52,445 bases of DNA from Anaerolineae bacterium (GTDB lineage: Bacteria > Chloroflexota > Anaerolineae > UBA4142 > SHND01), in the NCBI GenBank assembly GCA_021463195.1, contig JAJTXZ010000028.1, positions 1 through 52,445 on the forward strand, written 5' to 3'. The position numbers were made by a program, and so were the translations under genes. Below the pieces are notes generated by a model that was not told the DNA's origin, searched no databases, and saw only the letters and a program-made list of their open reading frames with translations. Shown piece after piece: positions 27,279-35,682 of the stretch. How positions within the stretch are numbered: the stretch's first letter is position 1; every line of letters begins with the position of its first letter.

Positions 27279-28451
27279 ATGAAAATGTTTGCTTCGGTTT
27301 CGCGAATATCCTTGCGCGTTTTGGCAGTTTTGTTTAGTGTAGTTGCCCTGGCAGCTGTTTTTACCGGCGCTGCCTCTGCCGATTTAGCCGCTTGCGCTAG
27401 CGCCACCGGCGGCGTTTCGGGAACGGGCCCGGGCCAAAATATTAAAGGCACAATTGGCGTAACGAATTATGATATTTGGGCGGGCGTCATCTATGTAGAT
27501 TTGACCGGCACGCCTGATGACGTACAAGCATTTTGTATTGACCTAGCGCATCACATCAATATCGGAGATTGTTTCAACACTGGCGCCGCGTTGACGGGCG
27601 ACCTTGCTAAAACAATCTATTATTATCCACCTGACAAGACCCAATCCAATGACGAGAATGCGGCGCGGCAAGCAGTCGTTTGGCATTTCTCGGATGGATT
27701 TGTCCCCACCACTCCCGCCGCCGTAGTGACGCGGTATAACGCGATTTTGACGGACCTCGCCGCTCAACCAGCGCCACCTTCGTCGCATCCGCCGACGCTG
27801 ACTGTGAATCCCGCTTCCGCCACCAAATATATTTATGGCAGTCAGACCTTTACCTTTACGCTCTTGCAAGATGGCTCGCCGATGGTCGGCCAAACGATTA
27901 CGTTATCTTTGACCGGCGTCGGCTCGCTCAACGCTTCCAGCATTGTCACTGACGCGAATGGCGAAGCGACTGTTACTGTAACGAGCAATGAGGTGGGCGT
28001 CTCGAATGTACTGGGCAGTTTTGCGTATACGCTGCCCAAAGGCACGCAATTCAATCCAGTCATTGCCGATAAACAAAAATTAGTGTTGGGCGAAACGACC
28101 ACCGGCAATGTGACCCAAGACCCATCGGTGCAATGGCAAAAGCCGACTGCCATTACGTTAAGCGCCTTTAACGTCAAAATCAAAAACAAAAGCGTTCAGG
28201 CGAATTGGAAAACCGCTAATGAAGCGGCGGTCACCGGCTTTAATGTATGGCGCCGCGTTGGCAAGGGCGAATGGAAAAAGTTGAATGCGGATACGCTCTC
28301 ACCGACGAATGCAGGCGCAATGCACGGCGGCAAGTACCACTTTAACGACAAGACGGTTAAAAGCGGCAAGACATATTGGTACAAAATAGAAATAGTCGGC
28401 GTGAATGGCACGCTAGAATGGTCCGAGGCAAAACGGGTTGTGTTTCAGTAA
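27279..28451 (+). CDS. Secreted thioester-domain protein with Ig-like and FN3-like domains
   Basis: 390 residues, with an AGGAGA site before the ATG. Signal peptide 1-34 (cleavage after ASA). Residues 60-140 fit a thioester adhesin domain: AFCIDLAHHI with Cys86 and AARQAVVWHF with Gln131, the pair that forms the internal Cys-Gln thioester in Gram-positive surface proteins. Residues 171-245 are a bacterial Ig-like domain (TLTVNP, TDANGEATVTVTS). Residues 295-390 are FN3-like (WKTANEAAVTGFNVWRRVG). No LPXTG or C-terminal anchor is seen, so it may be released. Expression is probably set by the tandem RNA upstream. Confidence 0.8.
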   Translation: MKMFASVSRISLRVLAVLFSVVALAAVFTGAASADLAACASATGGVSGTGPGQNIKGTIGVTNYDIWAGVIYVDLTGTPDDVQAFCIDLAHHINIGDCFNTGAALTGDLAKTIYYYPPDKTQSNDENAARQAVVWHFSDGFVPTTPAAVVTRYNAILTDLAAQPAPPSSHPPTLTVNPASATKYIYGSQTFTFTLLQDGSPMVGQTITLSLTGVGSLNASSIVTDANGEATVTVTSNEVGVSNVLGSFAYTLPKGTQFNPVIADKQKLVLGETTTGNVTQDPSVQWQKPTAITLSAFNVKIKNKSVQANWKTANEAAVTGFNVWRRVGKGEWKKLNADTLSPTNAGAMHGGKYHFNDKTVKSGKTYWYKIEIVGVNGTLEWSEAKRVVFQ

Positions 28452-28453
28452 CG

Positions 28454-28534
28454 GATGTTATGCAAACGCACGGCAAATTTCAAACTTGACGTGCGTTTGC
28501 GCGCTATTTTTTAGCGAGTGCGCGTAACGTGAGT
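28454..28534 (+). repeat. 81-bp palindromic repeat, copy 1
   Basis: Begins GATGTTATGCAAACGCAC and ends GCGTAACGTGAGT. GCAAACGCAC and GTGCGTTTGC form a perfect 10-bp stem, followed by GCGCTATTTTTTAGCG. The same 81 bases, about 88% identical by hand alignment, occur in reverse orientation at 33405-33485. The ends contain GTTA(C/T)GC and GCGTAAC, a short terminal inverted repeat. It may also act as a terminator for the preceding gene. Confidence 0.85.
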
Positions 28535-28571
28535 GAGTAAATTCGCGACATTGTCTTTTTTGAACGGGGGG

Positions 28572-28608
28572 ATACGCGCGACACAAAATGTGTCGCGCGT
28601 ATTTTTTT
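28572..28608 (+). terminator. Rho-independent terminator after the thioester protein gene
   Basis: ATACGCGCGACACA pairs with TGTGTCGCGCGTAT over 14 bp around a three-base A loop and runs into seven T. It insulates the thioester-protein transcript from the paa genes. Confidence 0.92.
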
Positions 28609-28631
28609 GGCGCGGCGCGGCGCGATGTTGT

Positions 28632-28661
28632 TTGACGATTTTGTGTTATTCGATGTATGCT
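28632..28661 (+). promoter_or_regulatory. Promoter of the paa genes
   Basis: TTGACG (28632-28637), 18 bases, TATGCT (28656-28661). It follows the terminator and precedes the paaA ribosome-binding site (GGAGGGA) by about 15 bases, giving a short leader. No clear PaaR-type operator palindrome is visible. Confidence 0.6.
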
Positions 28662-28688
28662 AGGCGACGTACCTATGGAGGGACAATA

Positions 28689-29612
28689 ATGGACGATATG
28701 AATTTACAGGAATTCGAGGCGCGCATCGCGCGCGGCGAAAAAATCGAGCCGGGCGATTGGATGCCTGACGCTTATCGTAAACAGTTGATTCGGATGATTT
28801 CGCAGCACGCGCATAGTGAAATTATTGGCATGCTGCCCGAAGGGGTATGGCTTGGGCGCGCGCCGACGCTGCGCCGCAAAATGGTCTTGCTTTCCAAAGT
28901 GCAGGATGAAGGCGGACATGGCCAATATCTGTATCACGCAGCCGAAACGCTCGGCGCGACGCGCGAAGAAATGACTGACGCGCTGCTCGCGGGCAGAGCC
29001 AAATATTCGTCCGTGTTCAATTATCCGACGTTGACGTGGGCGGATATTGGCATGATTGGCTGGTTGGTGGATGGCGCGGCGATTCAAAATCAAACTATGC
29101 TCGCGCACTGTTCGTACGGGCCCTATTCACGCGCGATGGTGCGAATTTGCACCGAAGAAACGTTTCACAAGAAACAGGGGATGGAGCAAATCATTCGTTA
29201 CGCGCGCGGCACGCCGCGCCAGAAACAGATGGCGCAGGATGCGTTGAATCGTTGGTGGTGGCCCGCGCTCATGATGTTTGGCCCGCACGATACCGCTTCG
29301 CCCAACAGCGCGCAGTTGATTCGCTGGGGCGTCAAGACCAAAACAAATGACGAACTGCGCCAAGATTTTATCAATAAAATGGTGCCCGATTTTCACGCAA
29401 TCGGTTTGACGATTCCCGACCCCGCTTTGCGCTACGATGCCGCCAGCGGCGATTGGCTTGGCGGTGAAATCAACTGGGATGAATTTTGGCGCGTCGTCAA
29501 TGGCGATGGGCCGTGCAACGCGGAGCGGCTGCAAATTCGCCGCACGGCGCACACCGAAGGCGCGTGGGTGCGCGAAGCGTTGAACGCTTACGCGGCAAGG
29601 GCGGAAGCATGA
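28689..29612 (+). CDS. paaA: Phenylacetyl-CoA 1,2-epoxidase subunit PaaA
   Basis: 307 residues from ATG 28689 with a GGAGGGA site; the open frame to 28533 runs through the terminator. It has the ferritin-like di-iron ligands of PaaA, in [18 protein letters not shown] (E-x2-H) and [11 protein letters not shown] (E-x2-H), and the substrate-side [13 protein letters not shown]. PaaA is the catalytic subunit of the PaaABCE oxygenase that epoxidises phenylacetyl-CoA. It overlaps paaB by ATGA. Confidence 0.95.
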   Translation: MDDMNLQEFEARIARGEKIEPGDWMPDAYRKQLIRMISQHAHSEIIGMLPEGVWLGRAPTLRRKMVLLSKVQDEGGHGQYLYHAAETLGATREEMTDALLAGRAKYSSVFNYPTLTWADIGMIGWLVDGAAIQNQTMLAHCSYGPYSRAMVRICTEETFHKKQGMEQIIRYARGTPRQKQMAQDALNRWWWPALMMFGPHDTASPNSAQLIRWGVKTKTNDELRQDFINKMVPDFHAIGLTIPDPALRYDAASGDWLGGEINWDEFWRVVNGDGPCNAERLQIRRTAHTEGAWVREALNAYAARAEA

Positions 29613-30163
29613 GCGATTCGCAAGGCACGCGCTATCAAGTGTTTGAACAAGAGCGCGCGGATTTGCCGCATCGTAACGCGGGCGCGATTTATGCGGCAGA
29701 CGCTGAAATGGCGTTGGAAAACGCGCGCGATGTGTTTGTGCGCCGTCCGCACTGTTTGAGCTTGTGGGTGGCGCCTGAACACGCGATTTTTTCCAAAACC
29801 GCGCAAGAATTACAAACCGACGCGTGGGATATCGAGCCCGCCGCCGCTGCGCCGAACGAAACCTATCTGGTGTTTCAAAAGCAAGGGCAAGCGGCGCGCG
29901 AAACTTTTGTCGCGCATGTGGGACAGGTGAGCGCGCGCTCGCCGCAGCAAGCCCTCCGCGCGGCGTTGAATACTTTTCCAACGCGCAATGTCTTTGTGTG
30001 GTGGGTCGTGCCGGAACGCGCCGTGACCAAAAGCGCCGCGGAAGATGTCGCGAGTCTATTCGCGCCCGCGCGCGATAAAAAATATCGGATGCACACTTTT
30101 TATCCCGTCGAACCGATTATGCGCGAATTGAAATCCGCGCAAGGAATGTTGGAAGAAGAGTAA
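29609..30163 (+). CDS. paaB: Phenylacetyl-CoA epoxidase subunit PaaB, tandem-domain form
   Basis: 184 residues from ATG 29609, about twice the usual 95. Two PaaB-like units are seen: residues 9-70 ([20 protein letters not shown] to [11 protein letters not shown]) and 85-160 ([20 protein letters not shown] to [12 protein letters not shown]). Both share the VF-x-Q start, an H-x-G turn, and an ending W-V-x-P-E-x-A. PaaB bridges the epoxidase assembly and is needed for activity. The duplication is internal and in frame. The ATG overlaps the paaA stop. Confidence 0.9.
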   Translation: MSDSQGTRYQVFEQERADLPHRNAGAIYAADAEMALENARDVFVRRPHCLSLWVAPEHAIFSKTAQELQTDAWDIEPAAAAPNETYLVFQKQGQAARETFVAHVGQVSARSPQQALRAALNTFPTRNVFVWWVVPERAVTKSAAEDVASLFAPARDKKYRMHTFYPVEPIMRELKSAQGMLEEE

Positions 30164-30196
30164 AGATGAAAGGCAGAAAGCGCAAAGCAGAATGCC

Positions 30197-30260
30197 CCAA
30201 TCATCCAATCACCCAATCATCCAATCACCCAATCACCTAATCACTCAATCACTCAATCAC
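30197..30260. repeat. Eight-base tandem repeat (YCAATCAY x8)
   Basis: Eight consecutive 8-base units between paaB and paaC: CCAATCAT, CCAATCAC, CCAATCAT, CCAATCAC, CCAATCAC, CTAATCAC, TCAATCAC, TCAATCAC. It ends 19 bases before the paaC ATG, so copy number could alter spacing within the operon. Confidence 0.9.
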
Positions 30261-30279
30261 TCGACTCGAAACTCTAAAA

Positions 30280-31029
30280 ATGACTGAAACAACACTGGCT
30301 CTCAAAATCCTTGCGCTCGCGGACGATGAATTGATTCTCGGACATCGCGATTCGGAATGGGCGGGCCATGCGCCGATTCTAGAGGAAGATATCGCGTTCT
30401 CCAATATCGCGCTAGATGAATTAGGTCACGCGCAGTTGTGGTACGAATTGCATCAAACGCTCACCGCAAAAGAACCGGACCGCGTTATCTTTTTTCGCCG
30501 CGCGGCGGATTATCGCAATACGCAATTCGTGGAATTGCCAAAAGGCGATTGGGCTTTTTCGATGACGCGGCAATATTTGTTTGACGCGTACGAAAATGTT
30601 TTGCTCGGTCATTTGATTCATAGCTCTGACGCGCGCGTCGCCGAAATCGCGGCGAAAATGCGTCCCGAAGAAATTTATCATTTACGGCACACGTCAAATT
30701 GGGTGAAACGCCTGGGCTTGGGCACGGCAACAAGTCGGCGGCGGATGCAAAACGCGTTGGATGAATTGTGGCAATACGCGCTGCAACTGTTTACGCCGTC
30801 GGCGGACGACCTCGCATTGATTGCGGCGAATATTTTTCCCGACCTCGCGGTCTTGCAACAAGAATGGGAAACCAATGTCCGCGCGCAGTTGACCGCGTCG
30901 GACTTGGTTGCGCCGCCATCGCGTGCGCCGCTTGCGCTGACGCGCGCGCAGCATACCGAACATTTACAAACATTGTTGGACGAGCTGCAAATGGTCGCGC
31001 GCAGCGAAGCGTACGGAGTGGAATGGTAA
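30280..31029 (+). CDS. paaC: Phenylacetyl-CoA epoxidase subunit PaaC
   Basis: 249 residues, normal length. It has the ferritin-like fold of PaaA without full di-iron function: LILGHRDSEWAGHAPILEED, ALDELGHAQLWYELH, and MRPEEIYHLRHTSNWVKRLG. PaaC is the structural partner of PaaA. Its stop TAATG overlaps the paaD start by one base. Confidence 0.94.
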   Translation: MTETTLALKILALADDELILGHRDSEWAGHAPILEEDIAFSNIALDELGHAQLWYELHQTLTAKEPDRVIFFRRAADYRNTQFVELPKGDWAFSMTRQYLFDAYENVLLGHLIHSSDARVAEIAAKMRPEEIYHLRHTSNWVKRLGLGTATSRRRMQNALDELWQYALQLFTPSADDLALIAANIFPDLAVLQQEWETNVRAQLTASDLVAPPSRAPLALTRAQHTEHLQTLLDELQMVARSEAYGVEW

Positions 31030-31508
31030 TGGTTACGCTGCAAGAGATTTGGCGCGCGCTGGATGAGGTCGTTGACCCGGAAATTCCCGTTGTCTCGCTC
31101 GTCGAAATGGGCATTGTGCGCGAGGTGCAAATGGACGCCGACGGCGTGACAGTTTCAATGACGCCGACGTTTGCGGGTTGTCCCGCGCTGGGCATGATGC
31201 GGAACGAGATTGTCGAAAAACTGCGCGGTTTAGGCATTGCGCGCGTCGAGGTGAAAACAATTTTGAATCCGCCATGGTCGAGCGATATGATTGCCGATTC
31301 CGCGCGCGCAAAATTGAAAACGTTTGGCCTCGCGCCGCCGCCGCGCCATGGCGGCGATGTCCAATTATTTTTTCCCGCCGAGGTTGCCTGTCCTTATTGC
31401 GGTTCGACCGATACGCGCGTCACCAATCCTTTTGGTCCGACGCTGTGCCGCGCGATTTATTTTTGTCGCGGCTGTCAGCAGCCGTTTGAAAAATTCAAAG
31501 CGTTATAG
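31029..31508 (+). CDS. paaD: Phenylacetate pathway protein PaaD (DUF59 + zinc ribbon)
   Basis: 159 residues from ATG 31029; ATG 31023 adds two residues. Residues 1-100 are a MIP18/DUF59 domain (VVDPEIPVVSLVEMGIV, FAGCPALGMMRNEI, NPPWSSDMI). Residues 115-159 hold CPYC and CRGC pairs plus another Cys, a zinc or iron-sulfur ribbon. PaaD is thought to mature the Fe-S cluster of the PaaE reductase. paaE itself is not in the window. Confidence 0.93.
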   Translation: MVTLQEIWRALDEVVDPEIPVVSLVEMGIVREVQMDADGVTVSMTPTFAGCPALGMMRNEIVEKLRGLGIARVEVKTILNPPWSSDMIADSARAKLKTFGLAPPPRHGGDVQLFFPAEVACPYCGSTDTRVTNPFGPTLCRAIYFCRGCQQPFEKFKAL

Positions 31509-31571
31509 TTTTCAAACGCGCGCGCCGTGACAGCGCTTGCGAAATTTTCGACGCGCCATTTTTTTCTACAC

Positions 31572-32639
31572 ATGAATATGTCTGAAACCGAAAGCCGCAC
31601 GCGGGCGGCGATGGCCAAGTTTAACGTGCCGGGCATAACGGTCGTGACGGCGCGCGGCGAGCAAGCGAGCGAGACGCTATCCATCGGCGTGGACGCGGCG
31701 GGCGCGCCCGTCGGCGCGTCAAGCTTATTTATCATCGCGTCGCTGACTAAACTCGCGACGGCGTTATGTATTTTGCGTTTGGCGGATGCGGGCGCGTTGA
31801 CGTTGGACGACGCGCTGTCAAAATATTTTCCCGATGCCGCGTCGGCGCGCGCGGGCGTCACGCTGCGAACGATGTTGTGTCATACGGCGGGCTTGCCGCC
31901 CGATATTCCCAACGCCGACGCGCTGTATGGAACGCCGTTGACGTGGAACGAAATCGCGCAAGAATGTTTGCGCGTCGAATTGGAACGCGCGCCGCGTACG
32001 CGCGTCGTGTATGGCAATGTCGGCTATGGTCTGTTGGCGATGGTCGTGGAGCATGTTACCCAAGATAATTTTGAAACGGCGCTGCAGAAATTAACGCTGC
32101 AACCGCTGCGAATTGAAGGTTATTTGGGCAGCGAGCCGCCGCGCGCGCCGATGAAAATCGCCGATGTGCGCGGGCGACACGCGGGGACGAACATCGAGCC
32201 ATTCAATTCGCGTTATTATCGCGCGCTGGCGCTGCCGTGGTCGCAGTTGGTGATGACGGCAGCCGATGCGTTGAAACTTGTCCGCGCATACGCGGGTTAT
32301 CCGCGTCTGTTTCTTTCTGACGCGCTGCGTCAACAAGCGACGACAAGTCAGACGAATGATTTGCCCGGCGGTTACGGCGGACCATTCAGCTATGATAAAT
32401 GCGCGTGGGGCTTGGGCGTGGATATCAAGGACGACAAGAAACCGCATTGGACGCCGCCGAATGCGAGTCCGCGCGTCTTTGGCCACGCGGGCGCGTCGGG
32501 CTGCGTCGTCTGGCATGATCCCGACGCCAATGTGTCATGGGGTATTTTCGGCACGCGCACCGCGGATAATGCTTGGCTCATGCGCGCGGGCCCAAAAATT
32601 GGCGCGGCGCTTTTGGAAAGAGAAACGCGCAATGTCTAG
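31572..32639 (+). CDS. Serine hydrolase, beta-lactamase/DD-peptidase family
   Basis: 355 residues from ATG 31572; a GTG at 31527 and an ATG at 31578 are alternatives. Class C-like motifs are IIASLTKLATAL (S-x-x-K with nucleophile Ser), VYGNVGYGLLAMV (Y-x-N) and, near the C-terminus, GHAGASGCVVW in the place of the third motif. MLCHTAGLPPDI is typical of EstB/AmpC-like esterases. There is no signal peptide, so a cytoplasmic esterase is likelier than a cell-wall enzyme. It overlaps the next gene by 8 bases. Confidence 0.85.
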   Translation: MNMSETESRTRAAMAKFNVPGITVVTARGEQASETLSIGVDAAGAPVGASSLFIIASLTKLATALCILRLADAGALTLDDALSKYFPDAASARAGVTLRTMLCHTAGLPPDIPNADALYGTPLTWNEIAQECLRVELERAPRTRVVYGNVGYGLLAMVVEHVTQDNFETALQKLTLQPLRIEGYLGSEPPRAPMKIADVRGRHAGTNIEPFNSRYYRALALPWSQLVMTAADALKLVRAYAGYPRLFLSDALRQQATTSQTNDLPGGYGGPFSYDKCAWGLGVDIKDDKKPHWTPPNASPRVFGHAGASGCVVWHDPDANVSWGIFGTRTADNAWLMRAGPKIGAALLERETRNV

Positions 32640-33405
32640 CGCGCCGAATCAATTCACCTACGCGCTGACGCGTCCGCCCGGCGCGAACTATGTCAATGCG
32701 CTTGCGGAAAATCCGCAGCGGATTGATGTCGCGCTGGCGCGCAGACAACATGGGGAATATGTGGACGCGCTGCGCGCGGCGGGCGTTCAAACTGAAATTC
32801 TCGAACCGAACGAAAATTTTCCCGACGCGTGTTTTATGCAAGACCCCGCGATGGTTCTGGGTGGCGTCGCGGTTTTGAATCGCATGGGCGCGCCGAGTCG
32901 CGTTGGCGAAACAGATTTGGTCGCGGGATTTTTGCGCGCGCGTTTTGAAACGCGCGCGTTGACCGCGCCCGCGACTTTGGAAGGCGGCGATGTGTTAAAT
33001 TGCGGCGCGCGCGTGGTGGTCGGCGAAACGGCGCGGACAAATTCGGCTGGCATCGCGCAGCTGCGCGCGTGGCTTGAACCGCGCGACATTTGTGTAATTT
33101 CGACTCCCGTCGGCGCTTTTTTGCATCTATTGACGGCGGTGACGTATGTGGGGCAGGGGATTGTGGTCGCGCATGAAGATTTCGCGGAGCATCCGCTGCT
33201 GCGCGAATTTGGCAAGGTGATTGTGCCGCGCGCAGAGGCGTACGCGGCGAACACGCTGGGCATTGGCGAATATGTAATTATGCCGGCGGGTTATCCGAAA
33301 ACGAATGAACAATTACGCGCCAAAGGGTTTCAAGTTTTGCCCGTTCCGATGAGCGAATTTCACAAAGCGGATGGGGGCCCAAGTTGCTTGAGCTTGATTT
33401 GGTAA
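32632..33405 (+). CDS. Dimethylarginine dimethylaminohydrolase-like amidinotransferase-family enzyme
   Basis: 257 residues from ATG 32632, starting inside the previous gene. Motifs fit DDAH: ENFPDACFMQDPAMVL, LEGGDVLNCGARVVVGET, LHLLTAVTYVG with the catalytic His165, and the C-terminal GGPSCLSLIW with nucleophile Cys252. DDAH hydrolyses methylated arginines to citrulline and an amine; an arginine- or agmatine-related substrate is also possible. It is the last gene before the second 81-bp repeat, which begins on its stop codon. Confidence 0.87.
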   Translation: MSSAPNQFTYALTRPPGANYVNALAENPQRIDVALARRQHGEYVDALRAAGVQTEILEPNENFPDACFMQDPAMVLGGVAVLNRMGAPSRVGETDLVAGFLRARFETRALTAPATLEGGDVLNCGARVVVGETARTNSAGIAQLRAWLEPRDICVISTPVGAFLHLLTAVTYVGQGIVVAHEDFAEHPLLREFGKVIVPRAEAYAANTLGIGEYVIMPAGYPKTNEQLRAKGFQVLPVPMSEFHKADGGPSCLSLIW

Positions 33406-33485
33406 CTCACGTTACGCCTATGCGCTAAAAAATAGCGCGCAAACGTACGGCAAATTTCAAATTTGCCGTACGTTTGCGTAACATC
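33405..33485 (-). repeat. 81-bp palindromic repeat, copy 2 (inverted)
   Basis: The reverse complement of this segment aligns over its whole length with 28454-28534, with about 10 differences. The palindrome here is longer: ACGTACGGCAAATTT / AAATTTGCCGTACGT. It retains the GTTACGC/GCGTAAC end repeats. With copy 1 it brackets paaA to the DDAH-like gene. Confidence 0.85.
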
Positions 33486-33497
33486 AGCTGGTCAATT

Positions 33498-33532
33498 AAA
33501 AAATCCGACCTCAAAGCGGGTCGGATTTTTTT
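33498..33532. terminator. Bidirectional terminator
   Basis: AAATCCGACC (33501-33510) and GGTCGGATTT (33519-33528) form a 10-bp stem with A-run and T-run on either side. It separates the + strand DDAH gene from the convergent VWA gene. Confidence 0.92.
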
Positions 33533-34928
33533 ATGCATAAATATCAAATAATCGGTCTATCGCTTCCGCTAACTGCGCGAGATTAGAGACCTCATGCACC
33601 GCGTCGAAATGCGGCAGGTACGCGAGCATGTCGCTGTCGCCCGAACCCCACAAACGCGGGTCTTCATTATTGAACCACAACATTTTGCGCGCGCGTTTTT
33701 TAATTTCATCCACTGCGTCGAGACGCGGATTTAAATAATTGTTGCGCCCGTCGCCGAGAATAATGACGGTGGTGCGGTGGTCTATCGCGTCAAGATAATC
33801 TTGCGTGAAATGCGCGAGCGCATAGCCGAGATTCGTGTTGTAATAGCCCGGCGGATTCGCCTGCAAAACCATTTCGATCGCGACTTCGGGCCGATATTGT
33901 TGAAATGCCGCGCCGATATCGGTAATGTCGTCAATGAAAATAAAGGGGCGCGCTTTGGCGAGTTGGTCTTGCAACTCGTACACCAAACGCAGCATAAATT
34001 CCGCGACCGGTCGCACCGAAGTCGAAACGTCGCAGATGATGACGAGTTTTGGTTTTTGATGATGAATTTTGTGTTTCAATTCGAGCGGCACGCCGCCATG
34101 CCGTAAATTGGCGCGGAGCGTTTTTTTGGCGTCGAGCGCGCCGCGTTTGCCTTTTTTCATCCGCAGCGCGGCGCGCGAACGCAAACGCGCGGCGAGACGG
34201 CGCACTTGATGGCGCAGCTCTTGAATATCCGCCTCTGATAAATTTTGAAATTTGCGGTGCATCAAGTCGGGACTCTCGAACGGCGCGCGTGGATTCTGTT
34301 CCGCTTGCTGCCGCGCAATCTGCTGTCCGACGTAATTTTCAAGCTGCTCTTGCAAAATGCCTTCGTTCGCGCGAATGCGCGCGGCGAGTTCTTGCAGCGC
34401 TTGGTCGCTCATCCCCATCTCGCGCAGACGCTCCAAAAGCTGCTGCGCCAATTCTTGAAATTCTTGGTCCATACCCAGTTGACGCAGCATGCGGCGCGAT
34501 AGCCATTGTTTTTGATAATCTTGGCGCGATAGCGGCACGCCCGCGCGGCGTCCCATGTCGTCCAATTCTGCTTGCGATGGATTCATGCCCTGCATGATGT
34601 AGCGCACAAGTTGCTCGAGACGCGCGTTATCGCCCAACAGCGCGCGCAACGCGTCTTTGAACAGCTCGGCGTCTTCGGGCGACATGTCTTCGGCGGGATT
34701 CACCAATGGCGGTCCACCGCTGCCGAAATAGTACGGAAATAATTTTTCAAAAACTTGACGGTCGGGTTCTTCTTTGATGAGCGTTGCGCTTAACGCTGAT
34801 TTCCACGTTTGGCGTTCTTGCACTCCGGTAATTTCGGTTGCGCGAAAAGCATCTGCGCTTTCGGCGAGGGAAACGCGCACGCCCGCCGCGCGCAGCGCGG
34901 CGATAAATTCCACAATTCGTTGGTCCAT
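33531..34928 (-). CDS. VWA domain protein, CoxE-like
   Basis: 465 residues from the ATG at 34926-34928 (MDQRIVEFIAALRAAGVRVS), with GGAG upstream; twelve more codons are open. The C-terminal half is a von Willebrand A domain with the MIDAS motif DVSTSV and later ILGDGRNNYLNPR. The N-terminal half is helical. This layout matches CoxE-like proteins that work with a MoxR/CoxD AAA+ ATPase in metal-centre or complex maturation. The matching MoxR gene lies one gene upstream at 35683. The client is unknown; no CO dehydrogenase genes are present. Confidence 0.85.
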   Translation of the reverse strand: MDQRIVEFIAALRAAGVRVSLAESADAFRATEITGVQERQTWKSALSATLIKEEPDRQVFEKLFPYYFGSGGPPLVNPAEDMSPEDAELFKDALRALLGDNARLEQLVRYIMQGMNPSQAELDDMGRRAGVPLSRQDYQKQWLSRRMLRQLGMDQEFQELAQQLLERLREMGMSDQALQELAARIRANEGILQEQLENYVGQQIARQQAEQNPRAPFESPDLMHRKFQNLSEADIQELRHQVRRLAARLRSRAALRMKKGKRGALDAKKTLRANLRHGGVPLELKHKIHHQKPKLVIICDVSTSVRPVAEFMLRLVYELQDQLAKARPFIFIDDITDIGAAFQQYRPEVAIEMVLQANPPGYYNTNLGYALAHFTQDYLDAIDHRTTVIILGDGRNNYLNPRLDAVDEIKKRARKMLWFNNEDPRLWGSGDSDMLAYLPHFDAVHEVSNLAQLAEAIDRLFDIYA

Positions 34929-34994
34929 CTGACGTTCTCCAAATGGTCTGTAAAAATCGCTCAAACGTGTGTAAAATATGAGTGAGGTGAAAGA

Positions 34995-35663
34995 ATGCGA
35001 AAATGGTTTAGGGTTTTGAGCTTGGGTCTTGTATTGTTTTGCGCGGCGTGCGGCTCTAATGTCACGTCCGCGTCTGTGCCAACAACGCTCGCGCCAACGC
35101 TTGCGCCATCAGCGCTGTCGCTTGCGACAGCGCGCCCGTCCGCCACGCTGCCATCGGCGACTCGGACGGATACCGCGATTCCTACGGCGCAACCCATCGC
35201 CAGCGTCGCGCCGTCCGTCACGCCGGTTGCCGCGACAAATACGCCGCGCGCGACGGCGACCGCGCTTTTGCCCACGCAAACAGCGCTCCCGACACAAACC
35301 GCCACCGCGCCGGCGCCGACCGTATTGCATGGCGACGTCGCGAATGGCGAAGTCTTGTTTGAAAAGATGGGCTGCAAGGCGTGTCACATGCCGCCGCCAA
35401 ACGCCAAACGCATCGCGCCCGACCTTTCGAGCGCCGCGAGCGACGCGCGACAATTCATTCATTCGTCCGATTATCACGGCGCGGCGACCGATGTCGCGAG
35501 TTATATTCGCGAATCCATCGTCAATCCGGACGCGTTTGTGCTGCCAAAATTTCGTTATCTGACGATAGATGGCACGAGCGTCATGCCCAAAAATTTCGCG
35601 ACGCTTTTGACGCCCGCGCAGATTGACGATTTGATTGTGTATATTTTAACCTTGCAGCCGTAA
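34995..35663 (+). CDS. Cytochrome c-type lipoprotein
   Basis: 222 residues. The N-terminus MRKWFRVLSLGLVLFCAACG is a signal peptide with a lipobox-like AAC. Residues 25-108 are a P/T/A/S-rich linker. Residues 112-222 are a class I cytochrome c: GEVLFEKMGCKACHMPP has the CxxCH haem site, and DGTSVMPKNFATLL supplies the likely Met ligand. It would face the outside of the membrane and carry electrons. It is transcribed against the two flanking genes, which are a functional pair with each other. Confidence 0.87.
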   Translation: MRKWFRVLSLGLVLFCAACGSNVTSASVPTTLAPTLAPSALSLATARPSATLPSATRTDTAIPTAQPIASVAPSVTPVAATNTPRATATALLPTQTALPTQTATAPAPTVLHGDVANGEVLFEKMGCKACHMPPPNAKRIAPDLSSAASDARQFIHSSDYHGAATDVASYIRESIVNPDAFVLPKFRYLTIDGTSVMPKNFATLLTPAQIDDLIVYILTLQP

Positions 35664-35682
35664 CGCGCGCGGCGCGTTTTGA

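Noticed and set aside
28572-28608. Part of the 81-bp repeat
   Set aside because: This 14-bp stem with T-run is not present next to copy 2, so it is an independent terminator.
30197-30260. CRISPR array
   Set aside because: Units are 8 bases with no spacers; it is a simple tandem repeat.
28454-33485. A composite transposon
   Set aside because: No transposase is encoded in or near the repeats; only a miniature-element reading is possible.
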